A stretch of 29,376 nt of DNA. Source: a virus. Position 1 is the stretch's first letter, and every line of letters begins with the position of its first letter. A program made the position numbers and the translations under genes. The DNA is taken from positions 1 through 29,376 of IMG/VR virus record IMGVR_UViG_3300031857_024670; one strand, 5' to 3'. The notes beneath the pieces are model-generated. The model saw only the letters and a program-made list of their open reading frames with translations. It was not told the DNA's origin and did not search any database. Positions 7,875 through 14,429 of the stretch are shown here, in pieces.

Positions 7875-8210
7875 ATGATTCTTTCAGACTTCAAAAAACT
7901 AATTGAGCTGTCGGTGATGCGCTCCAAAAAAATCGACGCTGCGTTCGAAGTCGGAATAGACCTACTAGACTTTACTGATACTGGTAACGAGATTTCCAAC
8001 CTTTTATTATCACAAATACTTACTACTGATGGCCTAGATTGGTATAATTGGTTTATGTATGAAAAAGGGGCAATCAATGATGGAATCGGTAGAGAAGACA
8101 TAAAGGCCTATTCTACAACTGATGAGGAAGAGGTAGAAATAATAGCAAACGTTGACGAGCTCTTCGATTACTTAAAAACTAACAAATATTTTAAATGCGA
8201 CCAGAAGTAA
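7875..8210 (+). CDS. Hypothetical acidic protein, 111 aa
   Basis: Not recognised. The protein is acidic and largely helical by eye: an N-terminal M-I-L-S-D-F-K-K-L-I-E-L helix, a central aromatic segment (D-W-Y-N-W-F-M-Y-E-K) and an acidic C-terminal half (T-T-D-E-E-E-V-E) ending D-E-L-F-D-Y-L-K. There is no membrane span or signal. Its last 16 bases overlap the start of the topoisomerase small-subunit gene in another frame, so the two are probably translationally coupled. It lies between the two topoisomerase subunit genes, which may or may not reflect a shared role. Confidence 0.75.
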   Translation: MILSDFKKLIELSVMRSKKIDAAFEVGIDLLDFTDTGNEISNLLLSQILTTDGLDWYNWFMYEKGAINDGIGREDIKAYSTTDEEEVEIIANVDELFDYLKTNKYFKCDQK

Positions 8211-9553
8211 AGACTATAACTCAATACTTAGATACTGACTATAAAGAATACGCAAAATACGTCGTTGAAGAAAGAGCAATCCCTTCAGTGATAGACGGCT
8301 TTAAGCCTACTCAAAGAAAGATAATATTCGTCGCAAATAGGGTCTGGAGGACTGGAAATGAGAAGCCATTGAAGATATTCCAACTCGCAGGAAAGGTTGC
8401 CTCAGATGCTCACTATCATCACGGTGACGGATCTCTAAACGGCGCTATAATTACTATGGCACAAAAGTTTAAAAATTCAATGCCTGTGTTAGATTCAATA
8501 GGACAGTTCGGTTCCTTACGTTCTCCAGAAGCAGGTGCTCCTCGATACATATCCACCAAGCTACATCCCAACTTTAGACTGCTTTACAAGGACTTTGAAC
8601 TGTTAGAGTCTAGACACGAGGAAGGTAATGAAATAGAACCCATGTTCTTCTTACCCATAATTCCAACTGTTCTCCTAAACGGAGGAAGTGGAATCGCTGT
8701 AGGCTTTGCGACAAACATCCTAAACCGAAACCCAATCAACCTAATTGATGCTTGTCTAAAGAAGCTTGAGGGTAAAAGGTTTGAAGACCCTTCTCCATGG
8801 TATCTAGAATTTAATGGAGAGTGTATCCAATCACCAGACTCTCACCTTTCTTGGATATTTAGAGGTAAGTATGAGATAAAAAACACATCAACTGTTGCTG
8901 TTTCTGAATTACCTCCATCCGTCACTTATGAGAAGTTTGACCAGCATCTGATCAACATTGAGGAAAAACGCAGCATTGCAGCATACGAAAACAACTGTAA
9001 GTCTAACATCAACTACACCATAAAGTTTAGAAGGGAAGACCTAAAGACCATCAAAGATTCAGTCAAGCTAGAACGACTTCTAAAGATGGAAGAAAAACAG
9101 ACTGAAAACTTTACCGTTCTTGATGAAAACGGCCAACTTAAGATATTTACCACAGCCAAAGAGATAATCGAGTATTTCGTTGACTTTAGATTGAGCTATT
9201 ACTCAAAAAGAAAGGCTCACATAATAAACAAGCTAGAGTCAGAACTCTTGGTGTTATCAAATAGAGCACGTTTCATTAAGGCAATAATCGATGGGGAACT
9301 AGTGGTAAACAACGTTCCTAAGAGTCAAATCATACTTTACTTAGAGACTGCTGATTTTGATCAAGTAGATGGTTCTTACAATTACTTACTAAACATGGCA
9401 ATCCATACCTTGACTCTAGAAAAGTTTCAAGAGTTGCTAAACCAGTTAGAAGGTAAGGAAGCAGAGTTAGAGAAAATTAGAAGCATTGAGCCCATTCAAA
9501 TGTATAAAAGTGATCTTTTAGAGCTAAAAAAGGCCTTGAATAAAACTTTTTAA
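8195..9553 (+). CDS. DNA topoisomerase II small (medium) subunit, T4 gp52-like
   Basis: The 452-aa product is the DNA breakage-rejoining subunit of a type IIA topoisomerase, equivalent to the N-terminal part of GyrA/ParC and to T4 gp52. Recognisable parts are the early R-A-I-P-S-V-I-D-G-F-K-P-T-Q-R-K-I segment (28-43), the H-Y-H-H-G-D-G-S-L element (73-81), and G-Q-F-G-S-L-R-S-P-E-A-G-A-P-R-Y with catalytic Tyr118, which attacks the phosphodiester. A later G-S-G-I-A-V-G-F-A-T-N block matches the conserved G-x-A-V-G-M-A-T region. No C-terminal beta-pinwheel is present, as expected for a T4-type enzyme that relaxes rather than supercoils. It pairs with the 5862-7733 product. The start ATG lies inside the end of the preceding gene. 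Confidence 0.95.
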   Translation: MRPEVKTITQYLDTDYKEYAKYVVEERAIPSVIDGFKPTQRKIIFVANRVWRTGNEKPLKIFQLAGKVASDAHYHHGDGSLNGAIITMAQKFKNSMPVLDSIGQFGSLRSPEAGAPRYISTKLHPNFRLLYKDFELLESRHEEGNEIEPMFFLPIIPTVLLNGGSGIAVGFATNILNRNPINLIDACLKKLEGKRFEDPSPWYLEFNGECIQSPDSHLSWIFRGKYEIKNTSTVAVSELPPSVTYEKFDQHLINIEEKRSIAAYENNCKSNINYTIKFRREDLKTIKDSVKLERLLKMEEKQTENFTVLDENGQLKIFTTAKEIIEYFVDFRLSYYSKRKAHIINKLESELLVLSNRARFIKAIIDGELVVNNVPKSQIILYLETADFDQVDGSYNYLLNMAIHTLTLEKFQELLNQLEGKEAELEKIRSIEPIQMYKSDLLELKKALNKTF

Positions 9554-9588
9554 TTTCTTCCAAGTATAACTAGCATAAAACATACAAA

Positions 9589-9885
9589 ATGAAAATCACG
9601 TTATTAGTACTTTTTTTATCTTCAGGATTAGCCTTTGCTCAAGCAAACTTTGTTAGTAATGACCTAGTTGTTTCTAACTTAGAGAGAGACACAGTTTACA
9701 TCAAGAACGATCCTACTGGTAAAAACATCTATCGGTCTTGGATCTATGATCCATACTACCATGGAAAAAAGGTCACTCCAATACTCGTAGACGACTTAAC
9801 AGTCTATCATCAAAGATATGAAATATTAGCAGAATCGACAGCGATTGAGTCTAAAAGAAAAAAGAAGTCTAGAAACAAGAGATGA
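9589..9885 (+). CDS. Small secreted protein with signal peptide, 98 aa
   Basis: The N-terminus is a clear Sec signal peptide: M-K-I-T, then a hydrophobic core (L-L-V-L-F-L-S-S-G-L) and a probable signal peptidase I site after A-F-A at residue 17. The mature part, about 80 residues, is rich in Tyr, Asp and Val, probably beta-structured (Y-I-K-N-D-P-T-G, R-S-W-I-Y-D-P-Y-Y-H-G), and ends in a very basic tail (K-R-K-K-K-S-R-N-K-R). No lipobox Cys is present. It would act in the periplasm or outside the host cell. Its stop overlaps the AAA+ ATPase start by ATGA, so the two are coupled. Possible roles include lysis, superinfection exclusion or envelope modification, none proven here. Confidence 0.75.
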   Translation: MKITLLVLFLSSGLAFAQANFVSNDLVVSNLERDTVYIKNDPTGKNIYRSWIYDPYYHGKKVTPILVDDLTVYHQRYEILAESTAIESKRKKKSRNKR

Positions 9886-10871
9886 TGGGAAAAAATAAAG
9901 CGATTAAAACACGAATCGATATAGCCGAAGAACTAAGTAACTTAGACATCATGCTTGAAGGGAATGCTTCAAAACCAAACGAAGTTGATGATACAAAAAA
10001 GGTTTCCTGTTGGAGACCCTTGTCTGACGGTGAATATTGTCCTGCCCACGCAACGATAGCATCAGTTCCTTCAGGCCTATACGAACCTGTCTACAATAGG
10101 GACGTAAATCAAGTCATCTTAAAACGTCTTCCATTTAAGACCGATGAACTGTATGAGTTACCTTCTGCTGAGATCCAAGAGATCCTTTCTGACATCAACC
10201 GATTTTGGGAAAGCAAAGAACTCTATAGCAATTATAAGTTCGTTCACAAGAGAGGTATTCTTCTATATGGCGAGCCGGGTTGCGGTAAGTCTGGAATCAT
10301 ACAGCTCTGCGTTAAGCAAATCATTCAGCTTGGAGGACTTGTGATAAACATCAAGGACGAAGATTCAGTAGATTACTTTATCGATTTCATGCCCTTGTTT
10401 AGAAGCATCGAGCCGACTAGGCCGATCGTAGTAATCCTTGAAGACTTGGAAGCAATTGCCGGAGAAGGCAAGTATGCAACCAGCCAATTGCTAAATATTT
10501 TAGACGGAGTTAAGCAGATAGAAAACGTTGTCTACATCGCTACGACCAATTATCCAGAAAAACTAGAAGAACGTATCTCTAATCGTCCGTCTAGATTTGA
10601 CCGTAGATATCAGGTTGACATGCCTAATTCTGAGATCAGGGAGGCATACCTAAGAGCAAAACTAGGAAAAAAGATAGAAGATATAGACGTGGTTCGTTGG
10701 ATAAAGAGAACAGAGGACATGTCCCTATCCCACCTAAAAGAACTAGTCATATCAGTATTCCTATTAGATAAGACGTTCGATGAGGCGATTGCCTTGCTTG
10801 AAGGCATGAAGGTCAAACCTAAAATAAAAAAGCCTAACGAAAAAACGATAGGCTTTAGTTCTAAAGATTGA
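9882..10871 (+). CDS. AAA+ ATPase, BCS1-like
   Basis: A classical AAA module occupies residues about 95-265. Walker A is G-E-P-G-C-G-K-S at 130-137. The Walker B strand ends V-V-I-L-E-D (183-188), an Glu-Asp order I associate with the BCS1-like branch of AAA proteins. Sensor 1 is T-T-N (221-223), and arginine-finger residues lie in R-P-S-R-F-D-R-R (235-242). The N-terminal 90 residues include a Cys/His patch (C43, C53, H56) that may form a small adaptor. The C-terminal lid is charged and helical. AAA proteins hexamerise and remodel or thread protein substrates; the substrate here is unknown. It ends the plus-strand DNA block, and its 3' end overlaps a terminator acting on the opposing transcript. 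The ATG at 9885 is an equally good start. Confidence 0.88.
   Translation: MMGKNKAIKTRIDIAEELSNLDIMLEGNASKPNEVDDTKKVSCWRPLSDGEYCPAHATIASVPSGLYEPVYNRDVNQVILKRLPFKTDELYELPSAEIQEILSDINRFWESKELYSNYKFVHKRGILLYGEPGCGKSGIIQLCVKQIIQLGGLVINIKDEDSVDYFIDFMPLFRSIEPTRPIVVILEDLEAIAGEGKYATSQLLNILDGVKQIENVVYIATTNYPEKLEERISNRPSRFDRRYQVDMPNSEIREAYLRAKLGKKIEDIDVVRWIKRTEDMSLSHLKELVISVFLLDKTFDEAIALLEGMKVKPKIKKPNEKTIGFSSKD
10821..10856 (-). terminator. Rho-independent terminator of the minus-strand operon
   Basis: Read on the minus strand, an 8-bp stem AAAGCCTA/TAGGCTTT (10829-10836 paired with 10849-10856) encloses a 12-nt loop and is followed by TTTATTTT. The T tract sits on the correct side only for minus-strand transcripts, so it should end transcription leaving the 121-aa gene at 10885. 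It lies wholly inside the 3' coding end of the plus-strand AAA gene. Confidence 0.65.
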
Positions 10872-10884
10872 CTGGAAATAGATT

Positions 10885-11250
10885 CTATTGTAGAGTCAAT
10901 AGATATTTAAGCTTGTTGATTTCTGCTAACATCTCGTCACGCAGGTTTAATAAGTCAGTATCCTTATTAGAATCTAATTGATTGTCTAGAGACAATAAGA
11001 ACTCACAAATTACTCCTAAGAACTCGTCTTGGTCCATCTCACCGATGTTTACTAAGTTAATAGAATCGTCCTGTTCGATGATTACTCTACCGTATTTTCC
11101 CATATAGATCTCAGTAAAGCTATCTACTAGGCCGTCTAGAACCTCATACGCTTCTCCGTATGCAACGTGTTTTGCATATGATTTGGTCTGCCAGTGTAAG
11201 ACCTTTAGTTGCGAAAGTATGCCTAAAAAGGCTGATGCAAATGTTGCCAT
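10885..11250 (-). CDS. Phage helical protein, DUF5856/Dps-like appearance, 121 aa
   Basis: A compact helical protein. The N-terminal block F-L-G-I-L-S-Q-L-K-V-L-H-W-Q-T-K-S-Y-A-K (8-27), followed by H-V-A-Y-G-E-A-Y-E-V-L-D-G-L-V-D, resembles the first helices of Dps/ferritin-like proteins (L-H-W-x-x-K ... H-x-x-F-E-x-x-Y-x-x-x-D). It also fits a phage family I remember as DUF5856. The later helices (F-L-L-S-L-D-N-Q-L, L-A-E-I-N-K-L-K-Y-L-L) complete a four-helix pattern. Whether a metal site exists cannot be decided by eye. The start overlaps nothing and lies six bases after the stop of the holin-like gene, so both are probably on the same transcript, ending at the 10821-10856 terminator. Confidence 0.7.
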   Translation of the reverse strand: MATFASAFLGILSQLKVLHWQTKSYAKHVAYGEAYEVLDGLVDSFTEIYMGKYGRVIIEQDDSINLVNIGEMDQDEFLGVICEFLLSLDNQLDSNKDTDLLNLRDEMLAEINKLKYLLTLQ

Positions 11251-11256
11251 TATTCC

Positions 11257-11424
11257 TTATGCTTTGTTTTTTTCAACAATTGACCAGATGGTACCAACCA
11301 AGGTAATTATTCCACCAATAACTTCGTTTGAAGTAGATTCATCAACGATTCCTTTCATGATTAAGAGACCGCCTATAAAAGTTAAGCAGTGTCTTACTAT
11401 TCCGATTACTTGTTCTTTATTCAT
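11257..11424 (-). CDS. Holin-like small membrane protein, 55 aa
   Basis: The ATG at 11424 opens 55 codons to TAA at 11257-11259. The product has two hydrophobic stretches: R-H-C-L-T-F-I-G-G-L-L-I-M-K-G (11-25) and E-V-I-G-G-I-I-T-L-V-G-T-I-W-S-I-V (34-50), joined by a short acidic turn and ending in E-K-N-K-A. The pattern R-H-x-L-T-x-x-G-G-x-L-x-x-K-G and V-G-x-x-x-T-L-x-G-x-x-W-S is what I remember for the Pam3 gp28 family of putative phage holins. Holins form inner-membrane lesions that time lysis. It follows a terminator and an ATAAATAA element, implying its own late promoter. No endolysin is visible in the window. If not a holin it is at least a two-span membrane protein. Confidence 0.7.
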   Translation of the reverse strand: MNKEQVIGIVRHCLTFIGGLLIMKGIVDESTSNEVIGGIITLVGTIWSIVEKNKA

Positions 11425-11439
11425 CTTTGTTCGTTTTAT

Positions 11440-11447
11440 TTATTTAT
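11440..11447 (-). promoter_or_regulatory. Candidate late promoter element ATAAATAA
   Basis: On the minus strand this reads GGGATAAATAAATAAAAC, so the element occurs twice in overlapping registers (11440-11447 and 11436-11443), 15 nt before the holin-like ATG. It lies directly downstream of the capsid gene terminator at 11461-11486, exactly where a new promoter would be needed. Confidence 0.5.
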
Positions 11448-11460
11448 CCCTATAAACAAG

Positions 11461-11486
11461 AAAAAGGAACCCGAAGGTTCCTTTTT
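11461..11486 (-). terminator. Strong UUCG-loop terminator after the capsid gene
   Basis: A perfect 11-bp inverted repeat AAAAAGGAACC/GGTTCCTTTTT encloses four bases. On the minus strand the loop is TTCG closed by a C-G pair, the very stable UUCG tetraloop, and the stem ends in a T tract (TTTTTCTTGTTT). It is 20 nt after the stop of the major capsid gene, so it should terminate or stabilise the 3' end of that abundant message. The A/T symmetry means it could also act on plus-strand transcripts. Confidence 0.85.
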
Positions 11487-11506
11487 CCTTTATAGTTAGT
11501 TTAATA

Positions 11507-13144
11507 CTAGCTAAAGTTTGCAGGTGCAACACCACCAGTAAGAACTGCGATATCACCTTGGATATCCATGTTAACATACTGTGTTTCAGGGTGCCATCCA
11601 GCTTCAGTAATCGCGTAACGAGATTTCATACCGATTTTTGGAGAGAATGTACCCTCTGCGATAGTCTGAAGAGATTCAGCCATGATGTACGGCATGAATT
11701 TAACTCCAGGCTCTTCGTCAGCACCTTTACGACCGATAGCAAGTCTAGTATCTCCCCAAGATAAGTTAGGGTCAACATAAACTTGTACACCGTAAACTTT
11801 ACCAGCAGGGTAAAGGTTTCCAGCAACACCAGTCATATCAGTTGGAACTTGTGCGATTGAGTAACCAGCAACATCAGCCAATGCAGAAGCAAGGCGTCCG
11901 TTAGTTACCATGAAAGTACCAGCTCCGAAACGTCCTCTGTGGTAGATCAAGTTAGCAAGTTCAAGAACTTTAGTAACTAATCTACGTTGCAATGTAGAAA
12001 CGTTTTCGAAACCTCCTGTACCTGTAGAAAGGTCAAGAGTTGTGATTCCAGCACCTTCAACTAGGTCGATCTCAGCATTGTGAACATCAGCCATTTGGAA
12101 TACACGGTCAACAAGTTGCTTGTTGATAGATTGAGCAAGATCGTTTACTGCAACGTTCTCTAACATAGAGATAACGTCGTAGTTCCATACTCTGTTCAAG
12201 TCTTGGATCTGCTCAACTGTTGCTGAGATAGAAACTTGGTCAGTTCTAGCTTCAACAAACTTAGTGAACATTCTTAGACCCATTTGACGGAACTTAGAGT
12301 TCTCACCAGCCTCACGAGACATTCCGTTAGGAACAGTACCAGTAGTAGGAAGGTATGAACCGCTAAAGTCAGTACCTGCATAGTCAGCATCTGAAACTGA
12401 AGTGAAACCAGAGATATGGTTTTCTAAAGCAGAAACTAATGCAACACCAGTAGTAGCACCTGAAGCGTTACCTCCGATTGTAACTGTGTTACCTACGATT
12501 GAATTAGCAAGGGTGTTTGTACCAGCATCTGATACTACCTTAGCGATCAATTGACCGTCTACGCGAGAGTAACCTACGAAGTGAAGTGTAAAGTCACCAG
12601 CACCAGAACCACTCACTGTGATTGCATCACCAGGAGTTGCAGTAGGGAAATCGTCTGCGTATGCACCTTCGATCTTAACTAAATAAGGATCAAAGTCACC
12701 AGCACCAGTTCTACCACCTGCATATAGATAATCCAAGTATGGAAGGAATCCAACTGGAGAATCCATAGGGATTACAGGAACTAGGTCAAAACCAATAGTT
12801 TTAGCAGCAACTTGAATCGCTACTGGTAACAAAGATGGGAACTTATCACCTGAACCAGAGTCAGAGTAAGAGTTCTTTGCACCACCAGTAAATGGAGTTT
12901 GAGAAGCTGTAGGAGCTACTGGGTTACCCATGAATCCACCAAGAGATCCAGGAGTTTGTAAAAATACGCCAGGAGCAGTTTGTTCGAACAATGGAGTAGC
13001 GTTATCAAAGATCGCGTGGTTGTGAGCATACTCAGCTAACCATGGAGTCTTTGCAACGTCTGCACCATATCCTTCCAAAATCGGCTTCCAGGTGTTTGTC
13101 AAACGATTGTCGCTTGAACGTCTGAAAATTTTTGTACGTGCCAT
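11507..13144 (-). CDS. Major capsid protein, T4 gp23-like
   Basis: The 545-aa product matches T4 gp23, the HK97-fold shell protein, in length (521 aa in T4) and pattern. F-P-S-L-L-P-V-A-I-Q-V at 102-112 and the V-I-P-M-D-S-P-V-G-F-L segment (123-133) parallel the gp23 block around P-M-T-G-P-V-G. The long spine-helix region near 285-350 (M-F-T-K-F-V-E-A-R-T-D-Q, then I-N-K-Q-L-V-D-R-V) and the late M-G/K-S-R-Y-A-I-T motif also fit. Residues about 150-270 are Gly/Thr/Val rich and beta-like, in the position of an inserted surface domain. (L/I)-x-E motifs at Glu24, Glu38 and Glu54 could be prohead-protease sites, comparable to removal of the first 65 residues in T4. It lies downstream of the protease-scaffold gene and ends at a strong terminator. 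Its leader lacks an exact ATAAATAA. Confidence 0.93.
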   Translation of the reverse strand: MARTKIFRRSSDNRLTNTWKPILEGYGADVAKTPWLAEYAHNHAIFDNATPLFEQTAPGVFLQTPGSLGGFMGNPVAPTASQTPFTGGAKNSYSDSGSGDKFPSLLPVAIQVAAKTIGFDLVPVIPMDSPVGFLPYLDYLYAGGRTGAGDFDPYLVKIEGAYADDFPTATPGDAITVSGSGAGDFTLHFVGYSRVDGQLIAKVVSDAGTNTLANSIVGNTVTIGGNASGATTGVALVSALENHISGFTSVSDADYAGTDFSGSYLPTTGTVPNGMSREAGENSKFRQMGLRMFTKFVEARTDQVSISATVEQIQDLNRVWNYDVISMLENVAVNDLAQSINKQLVDRVFQMADVHNAEIDLVEGAGITTLDLSTGTGGFENVSTLQRRLVTKVLELANLIYHRGRFGAGTFMVTNGRLASALADVAGYSIAQVPTDMTGVAGNLYPAGKVYGVQVYVDPNLSWGDTRLAIGRKGADEEPGVKFMPYIMAESLQTIAEGTFSPKIGMKSRYAITEAGWHPETQYVNMDIQGDIAVLTGGVAPANFS

Positions 13145-13172
13145 TTGTTAAAATGATTTTTTTTAGTTTTTG

Positions 13173-14429
13173 TTATTTTCGAAGATCTGCAGATCTCTGT
13201 AGATTTTCTAGATAACTATGAGAGTAACCTCTCTGCATCTCAACTACCTGATTAACAGGCATCATACCTTCTGTACTTTGGCTTTCGTTGAGTTGTTGCA
13301 ATTTATTTTGTTGTTTACCTTCTTCAATTCTGTATTGTACTCCTCTTAGGTCCATTTCGTCCCAAAACGCTTTGGCTTGGTAAGGAGTGTTTACTGTGTA
13401 AAGTTGAGCTTTAGCGTGGATTCTGTTCTTTTCGCTCTCGTTCATTTCAGACCATAGTGACTTGTAATCAACTGGCATGAATCTAACATAGTTAGGAACG
13501 TTTTCGTTTTTGTGATTAAGAACTGCTTCCATGATTCCTAATACATCGTTCTCATTGAACCATAGGGAACCGTTAAGAGCTTCAACGATTGCTTGTTTGC
13601 TGTCTGTGTCTAGACCGTGGAAAGACTTCTTGTTGTTTTCGCTCATAACCTTTAAGAAAGGATATTTACCTTCAAGAACAGCCTTAGCTGAAGAACTGTT
13701 GACTTCAGTGATAACTGCATCTACTTTAGAGATTAGGTTATCGATTGAAGTAGACTCGTTTAATCCAGCAACTCCACCAAGAACGCTTCTTCCACCTACT
13801 ACTGTTCCTCCGTTAAGAGATTCAGCGATGTATTCAGAGTATCCGATGTTTTGATCAAGCCTTTCAGCAATATACTGTGCGTAATCGCGGTTAGCATTGA
13901 TGTTTTCTCCAAGGTATTCAGCAAATTCGATCATGCGATTTGCTCCTTGTCCGATGTACTCAGAGTATTGTAATCCTTTGTCTAATTCTTCTGCTAAATA
14001 GTTTTGGTATTTTACAGAGTTATTTAAAGTCTTGATAGAGCTGTTTAAGTTTTCTTTCAAGTACTCAGAGTAATTGATGTTATCGTTTAACTTCTCAGCT
14101 AAGTAATCTTGATGGTTGATTGATTCGTTCAATTTTTTACCAAGGTAGCTAGAGTATTCGATACCGTGATTAGTAGTCTCAGCCACATGCTCAGAGTATC
14201 TAATAGATTCGTTCAATTTGTTTGATAAGTAGTCAGCGTAGTTTACGACTCCTTCTAGTTGCTCAGCCAAGTAGTTAACAAAACCTACAAGTTGAGAATC
14301 AGATCCACCATTATCAGTCGACTCAAGAATAGATTTATGTTTCTTCAACTCTTGCTTAAGACCACTGAACTGTGATTTAAGAACCTCTGAATATTGGTTC
14401 ATTTGTTCTTGTGTTACAAAATTAGACAT
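13173..14429 (-). other. Possible nested scaffold-only product from internal ATG
   Basis: Within the protease-scaffold gene the codon for Met245 (14427-14429) starts M-S-N-F-V-T-Q-E-Q-M, just after the protease domain and a Ser/Asn-rich linker. Translation from here would give a 418-residue scaffold without the protease. The leader before it is A-rich (AAAAAAATAACGAAAGC), like other leaders in this genome, and an ATAAATAA element lies 64 nt upstream. Lambda C/Nu3 and herpesvirus UL26/UL26.5 use this nested layout. This is a proposal and no expression data are available. Confidence 0.3.

Noticed and set aside
11183-11455. Plus-strand 90-codon ORF across the holin-like gene
   Set aside because: It is antisense to the 55-aa membrane protein and to the 121-aa gene start, and it crosses a promoter-like element; the minus-strand reading is coherent.
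13806-14246. 42-bp periodicity as a possible CRISPR or DNA repeat array
   Set aside because: The repeats are diverged at DNA level, contiguous without spacers, and conserved as protein heptads; they are coding.
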